Positions 7,821 through 16,133 of a stretch of 64,000 nucleotides of DNA are shown here, in pieces. The notes beneath the pieces are model-generated. The model ran no database searches, was not told the origin of the DNA, and saw only the letters and a list, made by a program, of their open reading frames with translations. Position 1 is the stretch's first letter. Each line of letters begins with the position of its first letter. The position numbers and the translations under genes were made by a program. Source of the stretch: Argonema galeatum A003/A1 (GTDB lineage: Bacteria > Cyanobacteriota > Cyanobacteriia > Cyanobacteriales > Aerosakkonemataceae); the NCBI RefSeq assembly GCF_023333595.1, contig NZ_JAIQZM010000020.1:1-64000 (forward strand). The letters run 5' to 3'.

Positions 7821-9548
7821 ATGATTAAAGAAACAGTTTCAATGTTCACCCGCGACGGGGTACGCCTCGATGCTGACATCTACCGTCCCGACGCTGAGGG
7901 TACTTTCCCGGTGTTGCTGATGCGCCAACCTTATGGAAAAGCGATCGCATCTACAGTCGTCTACGCCCACCCCTCCTGGTACGCCTCCCACGGCTACATT
8001 ACAGTCATTCAAGATGTCCGAGGACGCGGCACATCAGCAGGCGAATTTAAACTATTTAACCACGAAATTGCAGATGGTTTTGACGCCGTTAACTGGGCGG
8101 CGCAACTACCCGGTAGCAGTGGCGAAGTCGGGATGTATGGCTTTTCCTACCAAGGAATGACCCAACTCTACGCCGCCAGCGCCCATCCACCCGCATTAAA
8201 AACAATCTGCCCCGCAATGATTGGCTACGATTTATATACAGATTGGGCTTATCAAGGAGGTGCATTTTGTTTGCAAGACAATCTCAGTTGGGCAATTCAA
8301 CTAGCAGCAGAAACTGCCCGTTTGCGAAACGATGAAAAAGCCTATCAAGCGCTTTATGCTGCTTATCGCAACTTACCTTTATCCGACACAATTCCCGCCA
8401 GTCCAGAAATCCTCAAAAAGTTAGCACCTGACTCTTTTTATCACGAGTGGCTAAATCATCCCAAACCCGATGAATATTGGGAAAAACTTTCCCCAAAACA
8501 GTATTTTCAAGAAGTAGATCTGCCCATACTGCATATTGGCGGATGGTTCGATACTTACCTGCGCGGTACGCTGCATTTGTACAAAGAAATGGCATACCGC
8601 AGCGACTTTCTTCAATATTTGCTCATCGGCCCTTGGGCGCATCTACCTTGGGGCAGAAAAGTTGGTGCAGTAGACTACGGTTCGGCAGCTGCAAGTCCGA
8701 TCGACAAGTTGCAAATTCGCTGGTTCGATCAATTTCTCAAAGGAAAAGATACAGGATTATTGAAAGAGTTACCTGTGTGCTTATTTGAAATGGGCAGTAA
8801 TTTGTGGCGATCGTTTGAAAGTTGGCCTAATAATAATCATATCTCTTATTTTTTGTCAAGTTCTGGTTTAGCTAGTTCGCAAGATGATGCAGGCAAATTA
8901 GTAGCTCACCTCCCAACCCCCTCTCTTTTGGAAGGAGAGGGGGAGAAAGAGGGAGAAAATCCCAAATCCCCAATCCCCAATCCCCAATCGGAAGATATAT
9001 TGGTACACGATCCTTGGCGACCCGTTCCCGCTTTGGGAGGTCATGCTAGCTTTCCGGCGGGGTCTTTTGAGCGTTCTGCGATCGATTCTCGGACAGATGT
9101 TTTAACTTACACTTCTGCACCGTTGACAGAAGATTTGCATATAGCTGGTGATGTATCGGTAGAAATTTATTGTACAGGAGATCGGCTGAGTTTTGATTTA
9201 TGCGCGGTGCTATCTGAAGTGCAAAATAATGATAAAGTCTACAATTTTACTCAAGGATACGTGCGAGTTGAACCGAATCAAGAAACAACGCCGTTGAAAA
9301 TTTCGCTTCAGTCAACTTGCGTGCGAATTGCTAAAGGCGATCGCTTACGTCTCAGTTTAAGTGCTGCTTGTTTTCCGGCTTATCCAGTCAATCCCGGAAC
9401 AGGTTCGCTTCCAGGTGAAACTCGTTTAATTGAGTCTCAGATTATTACTTTAACAGTGCGAAGTGGAGGTAATTTTCCTTCTCAAATTTTGTTGCCTTTT
9501 TGTATGAAAGGGAAGATATGCTTAGAAGCGATCGCACTTTTAATTTAA
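7821..9548 (+). CDS. CocE/NonD family hydrolase (X-Pro dipeptidyl-peptidase S15 type)
   Basis: A 575-residue alpha/beta hydrolase related to cocaine esterase and glutaryl-7-ACA acylase. The N-terminal catalytic domain starts with MFTRDGVRLDADIYRP, has PVLLMRQPYGK, VIQDVRGRGTSAGEF and the nucleophile motif GMYGFSYQGMTQL (Ser in GFSYQG). Later come HIGGWFDTYLRGTL (acid region) and LLIGPWAHLPWG (catalytic His). The C-terminal jelly-roll domain includes HDPWRPVPALGGH and RLSFDLCAVLSEV. Around residues 370-390 an insertion ([11 protein letters not shown]) derives from the CCCCAAT intergenic repeat read in frame. The original promoter region has been replaced by an insertion sequence. Substrate is unknown. 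Confidence 0.9.
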   Translation: MIKETVSMFTRDGVRLDADIYRPDAEGTFPVLLMRQPYGKAIASTVVYAHPSWYASHGYITVIQDVRGRGTSAGEFKLFNHEIADGFDAVNWAAQLPGSSGEVGMYGFSYQGMTQLYAASAHPPALKTICPAMIGYDLYTDWAYQGGAFCLQDNLSWAIQLAAETARLRNDEKAYQALYAAYRNLPLSDTIPASPEILKKLAPDSFYHEWLNHPKPDEYWEKLSPKQYFQEVDLPILHIGGWFDTYLRGTLHLYKEMAYRSDFLQYLLIGPWAHLPWGRKVGAVDYGSAAASPIDKLQIRWFDQFLKGKDTGLLKELPVCLFEMGSNLWRSFESWPNNNHISYFLSSSGLASSQDDAGKLVAHLPTPSLLEGEGEKEGENPKSPIPNPQSEDILVHDPWRPVPALGGHASFPAGSFERSAIDSRTDVLTYTSAPLTEDLHIAGDVSVEIYCTGDRLSFDLCAVLSEVQNNDKVYNFTQGYVRVEPNQETTPLKISLQSTCVRIAKGDRLRLSLSAACFPAYPVNPGTGSLPGETRLIESQIITLTVRSGGNFPSQILLPFCMKGKICLEAIALLI

Positions 9549-9665
9549 AAGACCCGCTCCGCCGTTCTAAGCTCGTGCGATCGCATTCTCATACCCTTCG
9601 ATCGGGACTTGGAATCGGTTTAATAGCGTGCTATCATAAAAAAACAAAACAACTCGTGAGTGCAA

Positions 9666-9896
9666 ATGAGCGGGGAAAAATTTTTATTACCAGTAGTGAT
9701 TGAAAAGGACAGTGATGGCTATTTTGCCTACTGTCCCCCTTTGCAAGGCTGTTATACCCAGGGGGATTCTTACGAAGAAGTTATCAACAATATCCAGGAT
9801 GCAATTCGCCTGCATATTGAAGATCGTTTGGCAAATAACGAACCGATTCCTACTAGCGAAATGGTGAGTCTGACAACTTTGGAGGTGCAGGTTTGA
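9666..9896 (+). CDS. hicB: HicB-like antitoxin
   Basis: A 76-residue protein with the HicB partial RNase H fold pattern: FLLPVVIEKDSDGYFAYCPP, then LQGCYTQGDSYEEVINNIQD and AIRLHIEDRL. Antitoxins of this type bind and neutralise the adjacent HicA mRNA interferase and usually autoregulate the operon. The ATG at 9666 is chosen over a GTG two codons upstream; neither has a strong ribosome site. The stop codon overlaps the start of hicA. The unusual order hicB-hicA is common in cyanobacteria. Confidence 0.88.
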   Translation: MSGEKFLLPVVIEKDSDGYFAYCPPLQGCYTQGDSYEEVINNIQDAIRLHIEDRLANNEPIPTSEMVSLTTLEVQV

Positions 9897-10126
9897 CTCT
9901 ACCACTTCCGCGTGTCACCGCAACTGAAGTTATTCGGGTATTAAATAAAATTGACTTTAAGTTAAGTCGTCAAAGCGGTAGTCACAGAATTTATAAAAAT
10001 GCCGAGGGAAGGCGAGTTACGGTTCCTTTTCATTCGGGCAAAATTCTGCATCCCAAAATACTAAAGAGTATACTTAATGATGCTGGACTGACGGTAGAGG
10101 AATTTGTGCAACTACTGGCAGAATAG
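9893..10126 (+). CDS. hicA: HicA-like mRNA interferase toxin
   Basis: A 77-residue protein with the HicA double-stranded-RNA-binding-like fold. The sequence contains VTATEVIRVLNKIDFKLSRQ and the catalytic-His motif SGSHRIYKN, followed by VTVPFHSGKILHPKILKSIL. The start is a TTG at 9893 that overlaps the TGA stop of hicB, with GGAGG about eight bases upstream. Translation is therefore coupled to the antitoxin. The pair appears intact and likely functional. Confidence 0.9.
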   Translation: MTLPLPRVTATEVIRVLNKIDFKLSRQSGSHRIYKNAEGRRVTVPFHSGKILHPKILKSILNDAGLTVEEFVQLLAE

Positions 10127-10153
10127 CTATGCTGAAGTTACTAATTCTCCTGT

Positions 10154-10281
10154 TATAGCAACCGCCAGGGCGATTAAGCCAACTCCAACTCTTACTTCTT
10201 ATCCAAATCCCTTACGCAGTAACCTTTTCCCTCTTCCCTCTTCCCTAGCCCCTAGCCCCTAGCCCCTAGCCCCTAGCTATA
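10154..10281. repeat. Dispersed TATAGC-ended repeat element (copy 1)
   Basis: A 128-bp stretch starts TATAGCAACCG and ends TAGCTATA, with a 6-bp terminal inverted repeat. It contains AACTCCAACTCTTACTTCTT, then a CCCTTACG-AGTAACC stretch, and a short TAGCCCC tandem array. A closely similar copy lies at 18535-18650. No coding capacity. It fills most of the gap between hicA and the secretin gene. Confidence 0.75.
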
Positions 10282-10362
10282 ATTGGTTAATTGGCGGATA
10301 TCTCCTGTTTTAGGGTTCAAGGCTCTGACGGTAAATCCTGCTCCTTGAATCACTTCATCCAT
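10273..10362 (-). other. Possible 29-codon remnant ORF
   Basis: The minus strand contains an open frame starting MDEVIQGAGFTVRALNPKTG and ending ten residues later inside the repeat. There is no ribosome binding site, and it overlaps the repeat element. It may be a leftover gene fragment; the family is not recognised. Confidence 0.2.
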
Positions 10363-10422
10363 TGTAAAAAAGGTTTGTCAACTCTCAAAAATGTGTTATT
10401 TATAATTATGTCACATCACTAA

Positions 10423-12660
10423 CTAATTAGAGCCGGAACTAGAAATATTTGAATCATCCATGATGTTAGGTGTAACTAACACAACGATTTCATTACGAGT
10501 GCGATCGCTTGTTCTACTTCTGAACAAAGCACCAATAATGGGGATATCTCCTAAGATAGGAGTTTTCGTTGTAATAGTTCTGTCTTGCTCCTGAATAATT
10601 CCAGTCAGGATCAGGGTCTGACCATCTCGGAGGCGGATACTTCCTGTTTCCAAACGGCGGCGATTGACGAGCTGCTGAATCAACAAATCGTTCCTAGAAG
10701 GGTCTGTAATCCTCTCCCCAGGCGAACTGACTTCCGGCGATACAAAAAGCGTAATAAAGCCATTGTCATCAATCTGATCGACAGCAATATTCAGGATCAC
10801 ACCTACATCAATTGGGTCTTTTGTTTCAGACACCGTTCTTGTTTGGTTACCTGGAGCGGCTTCTGTAATCTGCCTAAAACCTGCAAATACTTGAGTCGTC
10901 AAGTTCACCTGAGAATGGCTACCCTCTTGTACAATTAATGTTGGATCGGTTAATATCTTGGCATTATTTGAGGTAATTTGAGACTGAAGATTCAACAAAA
11001 ACTGGCGAGGAAACTGAAAAGCTCTTGCTAAATTCGGGCCTTCTATCACATTAGGACTGAACAAGCTACCAGGATTTTGTGATGGATTGGGATTAATGAA
11101 TCTAGGATTAAACCGCCCAAAATTAATATTGGCGCTGCCTTGATTGACATTAAAAAAACTTCCCCCGACACCAAAAGAAAAACTGGCTCCAATAGTGTCC
11201 TGATTGGTGAGATTCACTTCAATAATTTTGACATTTACCGCCACCTGTCTCCGACGCACATCGAGTTGAGCTAGGTAATTAGTGGCTATTTCAACAAGCT
11301 TAAGAGGGCCGATTAAAGTGACAGAGTTTGTGCGACTATCGGCGGTAACCTGCAATCCATCTAGCAGTTGCTCGGTCGGATCTGGAGAACGCTGAAAGGG
11401 ATTTGGGGCTGGGGCATTTTGTTGAGGAGTAACAGAACCACCTCCATTGGCTCCCAGTGCTTCCAGAGCTTGAATAGCACCCCTAAACGGAATATTTCGG
11501 GTTGTGGTACTGTTTCTACCCACCTGACTGCTGGTATTGGTGCTACTGTTAGCTTGGCTACCACCACTTGTGAGGCTCGATCCGCTGGTGAGAACTGTTG
11601 TGAGCGGACTTTCGGGCATTGTTGCTTTCAATTGGTTGAGTCGGATGGTACGCATCACCAAACCACGGGTAGCAGCAGGGAGGTTTCGACCTACTAAGAT
11701 GGTGTTTCCGACGCGATTACCCTGCAATCTGGTTAGTTGCAAAACATAGTTGAAAACGTTTTGAATAGATTCATTTTGTACTTCCATCGAAATGTTTGGT
11801 TCTGTCAATGTTTCTGCACCCGTTTGCAGTCTTCCTCTGGTAATGGGAGGAGTATTGGGACTGGGGGTAGGCGCAGCATCTTCAGCAAAGACGATACTAA
11901 GACCAGCAGCTTGAACTAGAAGGGTTAAAACTTCCCGCGCCGATGCGTTTCGCAATACTAAGCGGGTGATCCGCTGTGATGTTCCTAAGTCGATCGATGT
12001 GGCAGCGATATCAAGATTGGAGACGGCAATATCTCCTAGTGGAGGTGCTACTGCTTGCGGCAAAAAAGGCAGATTAGAATTTGCTGCTGGGGATTGGGGA
12101 TTAGGGATTGGGGATTGGGGATTGGGGATTGAGGATTGGGGATTGGGGATTGGGGATTGGGGATTGGGGATTGGGGATTGTTCTGGCGCTGCTGCTCTCT
12201 CCCTCTTTGCTTCTACTACTATGGTAGGGGCGGGTGAGGCTACTCGATTATTGCCAGCTAAGCTGAGGCTAAGAACTAAAGTGCTGGGATCTCGTCGCGT
12301 TACTTCTCCCGTTAGCGAACCAGCTTGTCTCGTCAAGATTACCTGAACGCTATTTTCACTTAGGGGAATAATCGTCATCGACGCGATTCCAGGAGCAGGA
12401 TTATCTTGATTAAAACTGTTAGCTTGAGGTAATTTTAGTTTGGTGTTGGTAATTTCAGCTATCCAAGTATTGCCTCGATTAATGGTAAAGACTTGTGGCA
12501 TATCGCCACTTTGTGTTTCTAGAACAATATCAAGTCCGTTGCTGGTCGGAGCAAGCCGCACATTTGTAATTAAAGTCAGATCGGCATGAGCAGGAGCGGC
12601 AGTCAGTACAATAACTGCCCCGGCGATCGATGTTTGGCATATTCCCCAGAATAAACGCAT
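10423..12660 (-). CDS. pilQ: Type IV pilus secretin, PilQ family
   Basis: A 745-residue outer-membrane secretin. A signal peptide (cleavage near APAHA at 22-26) leads into an AMIN domain (about 27-140). A low-complexity linker of SPIPNPQ heptads follows (about 162-190). Next come STN/secretin-N repeats ([38 protein letters not shown]) and the C-terminal secretin domain, with [17 protein letters not shown] and [19 protein letters not shown]. Secretins form the pore for pilus extrusion. Unlike canonical loci, no pilM, pilN or pilO is adjacent in this window; the upstream neighbour is a small secreted protein. It may be a paralogue. The heptad linker is made of an in-frame GGGGATT minisatellite. 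Confidence 0.88.
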   Translation of the reverse strand: MRLFWGICQTSIAGAVIVLTAAPAHADLTLITNVRLAPTSNGLDIVLETQSGDMPQVFTINRGNTWIAEITNTKLKLPQANSFNQDNPAPGIASMTIIPLSENSVQVILTRQAGSLTGEVTRRDPSTLVLSLSLAGNNRVASPAPTIVVEAKRERAAAPEQSPIPNPQSPIPNPQSSIPNPQSPIPNPQSPAANSNLPFLPQAVAPPLGDIAVSNLDIAATSIDLGTSQRITRLVLRNASAREVLTLLVQAAGLSIVFAEDAAPTPSPNTPPITRGRLQTGAETLTEPNISMEVQNESIQNVFNYVLQLTRLQGNRVGNTILVGRNLPAATRGLVMRTIRLNQLKATMPESPLTTVLTSGSSLTSGGSQANSSTNTSSQVGRNSTTTRNIPFRGAIQALEALGANGGGSVTPQQNAPAPNPFQRSPDPTEQLLDGLQVTADSRTNSVTLIGPLKLVEIATNYLAQLDVRRRQVAVNVKIIEVNLTNQDTIGASFSFGVGGSFFNVNQGSANINFGRFNPRFINPNPSQNPGSLFSPNVIEGPNLARAFQFPRQFLLNLQSQITSNNAKILTDPTLIVQEGSHSQVNLTTQVFAGFRQITEAAPGNQTRTVSETKDPIDVGVILNIAVDQIDDNGFITLFVSPEVSSPGERITDPSRNDLLIQQLVNRRRLETGSIRLRDGQTLILTGIIQEQDRTITTKTPILGDIPIIGALFRSRTSDRTRNEIVVLVTPNIMDDSNISSSGSN
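12089..12180. repeat. GGGGATT minisatellite inside the secretin gene
   Basis: About thirteen 7-bp units (GGGGATT with variants) lie within the coding sequence. Three units make 21 bp, giving the heptad SPIPNPQ on the minus strand, so the array can expand by threes without breaking the frame. Confidence 0.9.
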
Positions 12661-12697
12661 TAAAATAAAATCTGAAATGTAAAATGGTTAGACAAAA

Positions 12698-13093
12698 TCA
12701 AGGCACAGAAGTTGGATTTGTTAGTAATGGTTGTGTTCTATTTTCTTGGTTTTCATTGGTTGTTGCTGCACAGGGACGCCCATTTGCGTCAAACACATAA
12801 CACTGACTGGGACTTAAATTACTACCTGAACTACGACCAGCCGAAGTACGCTCTGTCGATCGACTACTATTATTTTCATCTGTTTTGTTACATAAACGAT
12901 CTAAATCTAGAGTTGTACCATCATCTGTTTGTAAGTAGCAGATCAAGGTATTCACATTAGAGTTTGGCACTTCTGGGTATCGGGAATTTCTAATTAGCGG
13001 TCGCGCCAAAACAACAGACGGCCATAAGGTCATAAGGATAGTGGATAAGGCAGCAGTTAAAGGAAAGAATCTCGCTATTGCACTACACCGCAT
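12698..13093 (-). CDS. Small secreted hypothetical protein with paired-Cys motif
   Basis: A 131-residue protein with a signal peptide (TAALSTILMTLWPSVVLARP). The mature part contains ICYLQTDDGTTLDLDRLC, a short motif I have seen in small exported cyanobacterial proteins, in which two Cys residues could form a disulfide. The rest is Ser/Asn-rich and likely disordered, with a third and fourth Cys in SQCYVFDANGRPCAA. It starts 37 bp upstream of the secretin gene on the same strand, so the two may be co-transcribed. Function is unknown. Confidence 0.6.
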   Translation of the reverse strand: MRCSAIARFFPLTAALSTILMTLWPSVVLARPLIRNSRYPEVPNSNVNTLICYLQTDDGTTLDLDRLCNKTDENNSSRSTERTSAGRSSGSNLSPSQCYVFDANGRPCAATTNENQENRTQPLLTNPTSVP

Positions 13094-13109
13094 TTTTACC
13101 GTTCACCTT

Positions 13110-14609
13110 TTATCTAAAACCTAAAATTGCTTCAAACAATCCGATTTTCATTAGTGCCCGTGTTGTGATTCCCAAACCGATCGCTGTGATGAAAATAGCA
13201 CTAATGGCAGGCAATACTTTCAGCAGTCTAAGGTGTGTTGGTAGCACAACGAAAAATCGCTTAGCGAAAACGAGCAGCAATCCAAGCCCGGTCAGCACTC
13301 CTGCAAGTCCCAAACTGAATGCTAACACTAAGACGAGTCCAAAACTGACTTGACCGATCGCGATCGCACTCAGCAGCAAAACTAAGGCTGAGGGACATGG
13401 TACAAGACCGCCAGAAATACCTAGAACAAGCAAGTTGCGCCAGGTGACTGGAGAACCGTCTGCACCAGGAGGTAAGTGGGAGTGTCCGACGGGATTTTGG
13501 GTTTGAGTTGCGCGATCGTGGTGATGATGGCTATGACCGTGGTCATGGTCATGATGATGATGGCTATGGTCATGATCGTGGTGATGGTGATGGTGATGGT
13601 CATCATGACTGTGTTCATCATCTGATTTCCCTAATAGCCGGACACTCGCCATCCGACTAAGGAACAAGTTCAGACCGATGACGACCACCATTAAACCTGA
13701 TAGGAAACTCAGCCAGGGATAAATCTGCTCTGGTAAGATGTACTGGGACGCGAAGAGAGTCACGAGTCCCAAAGCAAATATGCCAGTAGTATGTGCGATC
13801 GTCGTTGTCAGCCCCAAAAACAAGGCGTGTTGGGCAGTTGCACGCGACCCCGCCAGGTAAGCACCGACGATTGTTTTTCCGTGTCCGGGAGACATGGCGT
13901 GCATTGCGCCCCACACAAAAGCACCGCCTAGAGCGATCGCAACACCCACTGCTGACTGCCATATCGAACCCTGTATTAACGAAAATTCGCGATTTTCTGG
14001 AGAGAATATGACGTTTTGCGCCTTTCCAGGTTGCAGAACAGTCGCCAAACAGCGAGCTGTTGGCACTCCCGGCAAAAACAAATTGTAGTCAATCTTCAGA
14101 CCTCGAACAAGCTTAGGCCAGGTGTAAACCAACACTAAAGTACTGTGAGTTCCGGCAGTGACGTTCAAGTTCGACGGTGGAGTCAGAGACTCTTTCACAG
14201 TTAGAATACCGTTGTGATTTTCACCATCGATAAGACGGATGCGATCGCTAAAAAAGCTCTTCAGATCTACTTGATGTCTGCGGACTTCATCCGGCGATAG
14301 CTGGTTATCTCGGTTATCATCCGCCGAACTCACCAAACCCGTGGGAAAAGTGAGCGTAATTTGGGTTTCGGTCTTACCTACCACAATTTCAGCAACTGCC
14401 AAATCTGCCCAATGAGCTAAACTAGGACTTGCAAAAGCAATGAGTGCGATCGGTAACAGAAACGAGAAGATGACAACGAATAGTTTTGAGTTTTGAGTTT
14501 TGAGTTTTGATTTAAAGAAGTTAATGAATAATTTTGAGTGCTGAATTTTGGCTTTTAAATTCGACCGAAATCTGAAAACTGAATACCAGACATTCATAAA
14601 AATCTCCAA
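13110..14609 (-). CDS. NicO-family nickel/cobalt transporter with EF-hand and His-rich loop
   Basis: A 499-residue membrane protein. After an N-terminal signal (LFVVIFSFLLPIALIAF, end near SLAHW), an exported domain holds a perfect 12-position EF-hand loop: D97, N99, D101, Q103, S105, E108. The transporter core has HAMSPGHGKTIVGAYLAG (235-252) and TTTIAHTTGIFALGL, both signatures of NicO/RcnA-type nickel-cobalt permeases. The loop at about 331-375 holds more than 25 His and many Asp. The later GGLVPCPSALVLLLSAIA matches the second NicO motif. The first 42 residues include SKLKTQNSKL, translated from an AAAACTC intergenic repeat, so the true start may be later. It lies 16 bp downstream of the TPR gene and is probably co-transcribed with it. 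Confidence 0.87.
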   Translation of the reverse strand: MEIFMNVWYSVFRFRSNLKAKIQHSKLFINFFKSKLKTQNSKLFVVIFSFLLPIALIAFASPSLAHWADLAVAEIVVGKTETQITLTFPTGLVSSADDNRDNQLSPDEVRRHQVDLKSFFSDRIRLIDGENHNGILTVKESLTPPSNLNVTAGTHSTLVLVYTWPKLVRGLKIDYNLFLPGVPTARCLATVLQPGKAQNVIFSPENREFSLIQGSIWQSAVGVAIALGGAFVWGAMHAMSPGHGKTIVGAYLAGSRATAQHALFLGLTTTIAHTTGIFALGLVTLFASQYILPEQIYPWLSFLSGLMVVVIGLNLFLSRMASVRLLGKSDDEHSHDDHHHHHHHDHDHSHHHHDHDHGHSHHHHDRATQTQNPVGHSHLPPGADGSPVTWRNLLVLGISGGLVPCPSALVLLLSAIAIGQVSFGLVLVLAFSLGLAGVLTGLGLLLVFAKRFFVVLPTHLRLLKVLPAISAIFITAIGLGITTRALMKIGLFEAILGFR

Positions 14610-14625
14610 AACTCAAAACAATTCT

Positions 14626-15990
14626 TCAGTTCAACCCTAAAAGCCCTACACCCAATCCCAAAGCCCGTCGAGCGTTTTCGTCAAAAGTGGGGTCAGTTTC
14701 TTGGGCAAGCCGAAAGAAAGCATTTGCCTTAGATTGGTTCCCCAGCGCCTGTTCGATCGTACCGGCCCGATCGAAGAGTCCAGCATCGCGTAGGCCCGAT
14801 CGTAGCGCTGACTGCATTGCCTGCTGAGCTTTTTGCCACTCACCTTTTTGAGAAAGAGCCCAAGCTAAGGTGTCAAGCGTTTCAGCATCGCGGCGCGATC
14901 GTACTTCCATCTGCATCAGGGACAAAGCCTCTTCCACATCAGCAGAACTACCCCTCTCCAGCAGCAGACGCGCCAACTCGCGCCTATGTCCGAACCCAGT
15001 CAAATCTTGGCGCAATCGCGCTTCAGCTTTATCTCGCCACAATGCAGCCCCGTCAGGGTCGCCTGACAAATCTTTCACGCGAGCCATACCCCTCATCACG
15101 ACGTGATCGTACACAGTCGGAGAGCGTTGCGAAGTAAGGAAGAACAGCGAATAATGACCCTCAGCCGCCCGATAATCTCCCTGCCTAACCTCCAACTCTG
15201 CCATATTTAATAGTGCTGAGGGATACTGCGGCAGAACGCGCAAAGCTTCTTGGTAAAGTTGGCGTGCTTGTTTAAGTTGTCCCCGCTTAAAATAATATCT
15301 ACCCAGCAGCGTCCGCGTCCAGACCGAACTGCCCGTTTCTTCTGGTTCTTCCACAGCCAAAGCTTGTTGGAAATCGCGAATTGCTTCTCGATCTTTTCCC
15401 GCAGCTATCTGTACCAATGCCCGTAATGTTAAAGAGTTTAAATTTGGAGTTTTATCTACCAAAGCATTAGCTGCGGACAACGCCTCAGATATTTTGCCAC
15501 TTGCCAGATTTGCGGTTACCAAAACTGAGAGAGTTTCTTCATTATTCTGCACCTGTTTAACCAGGCGAAGGGCAGAAGCAAAGTCATGTCTGGCAACTGC
15601 AACTCGCGCCAGTACCATAATCGCACCATCATTGTGAAATGACAATTTAGCCAACGATTGTTGGGCTGTTTGTTCTGCGAGTAAATACCAACTGGCTTCT
15701 CCACTAGCGCGAGCCATTTTTAAGTATACTGTGGCTAGAAAAGCGCGATTCAGACCATCATTAGGAGCGTATTGGATACGCTCCTGATAGAAAGCAATTT
15801 CCCTCTGGAGGTCGGTGGTAATACTGCCTCGCGATGGTCGTTGAAAGCGGTAGCGATAGGGAGCATCGAGTTTCTGTTCTCCAAAACTTCCCCAAAAAAA
15901 GTACAGGCTGACTGGAATAGCTGCCAGTAGTATAACTGCGCCGATTTTGGATTTTAGATCTTTAATTTTGGATTGGATAACAACCACCAA
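14626..15990 (-). CDS. Membrane-anchored tetratricopeptide repeat protein
   Basis: A 454-residue protein with an N-terminal anchor (AVILLAAIPVSLYFFWGSFG) and a long array of helical repeats. TPR signatures are clear in the middle (GRYYFKRGQLKQARQLYQEA, LRVLPQYPSALLNMAELEVR, then GDYRAAEGHYS) and near the end (LAWALSQKGEWQKAQQAMQS, then LGNQSKANAFFRLAQETDP). It probably acts as an exported scaffold. The first ten residues (VVVIQSKIKDLKSKIG) come from an in-frame AAAATCTAAAAT-type repeat. It is followed after 16 bp by the NicO transporter gene and preceded by a DUF4331 gene on the same strand. Confidence 0.82.
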   Translation of the reverse strand: MVVVIQSKIKDLKSKIGAVILLAAIPVSLYFFWGSFGEQKLDAPYRYRFQRPSRGSITTDLQREIAFYQERIQYAPNDGLNRAFLATVYLKMARASGEASWYLLAEQTAQQSLAKLSFHNDGAIMVLARVAVARHDFASALRLVKQVQNNEETLSVLVTANLASGKISEALSAANALVDKTPNLNSLTLRALVQIAAGKDREAIRDFQQALAVEEPEETGSSVWTRTLLGRYYFKRGQLKQARQLYQEALRVLPQYPSALLNMAELEVRQGDYRAAEGHYSLFFLTSQRSPTVYDHVVMRGMARVKDLSGDPDGAALWRDKAEARLRQDLTGFGHRRELARLLLERGSSADVEEALSLMQMEVRSRRDAETLDTLAWALSQKGEWQKAQQAMQSALRSGLRDAGLFDRAGTIEQALGNQSKANAFFRLAQETDPTFDENARRALGLGVGLLGLN

Positions 15991-16018
15991 TATCTTCTCC
16001 TTTCACCTATCTTAATTA

Positions 16019-16060
16019 GGTAAGTTGTTGCGCTTCAGCGCTAAAGCGCAACAACTTACC
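16019..16060. repeat. Palindromic repeat, GTTGTTGCGCTTCAGCGC family (copy 1)
   Basis: GGTAAGTTGTTGCGCTT pairs with AAGCGCAACAACTTACC across a short CAGCGCTA loop, a 17-bp perfect stem. Related copies are at 18481-18678 and 52052-52104. It lies between the DUF4331 and TPR genes and could attenuate or process their transcript. Confidence 0.85.
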
Positions 16061-16133
16061 CTCGAATTAACTAATTGATATTGCAGATTCCAAATTCAAT
16101 TTTTAATCTGCAATCTGACATTTTAAATTTTGT

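Noticed and set aside
11966..12346. Plus-strand ORF rich in WGLGIGD repeats
   Set aside because: It is the antisense of the GGGGATT minisatellite inside the secretin gene and has no ribosome site.
13421..13621. ORF of alternating Met/Thr/Ile
   Set aside because: Out-of-frame reading of the His-rich loop of the NicO transporter gene on the same strand.
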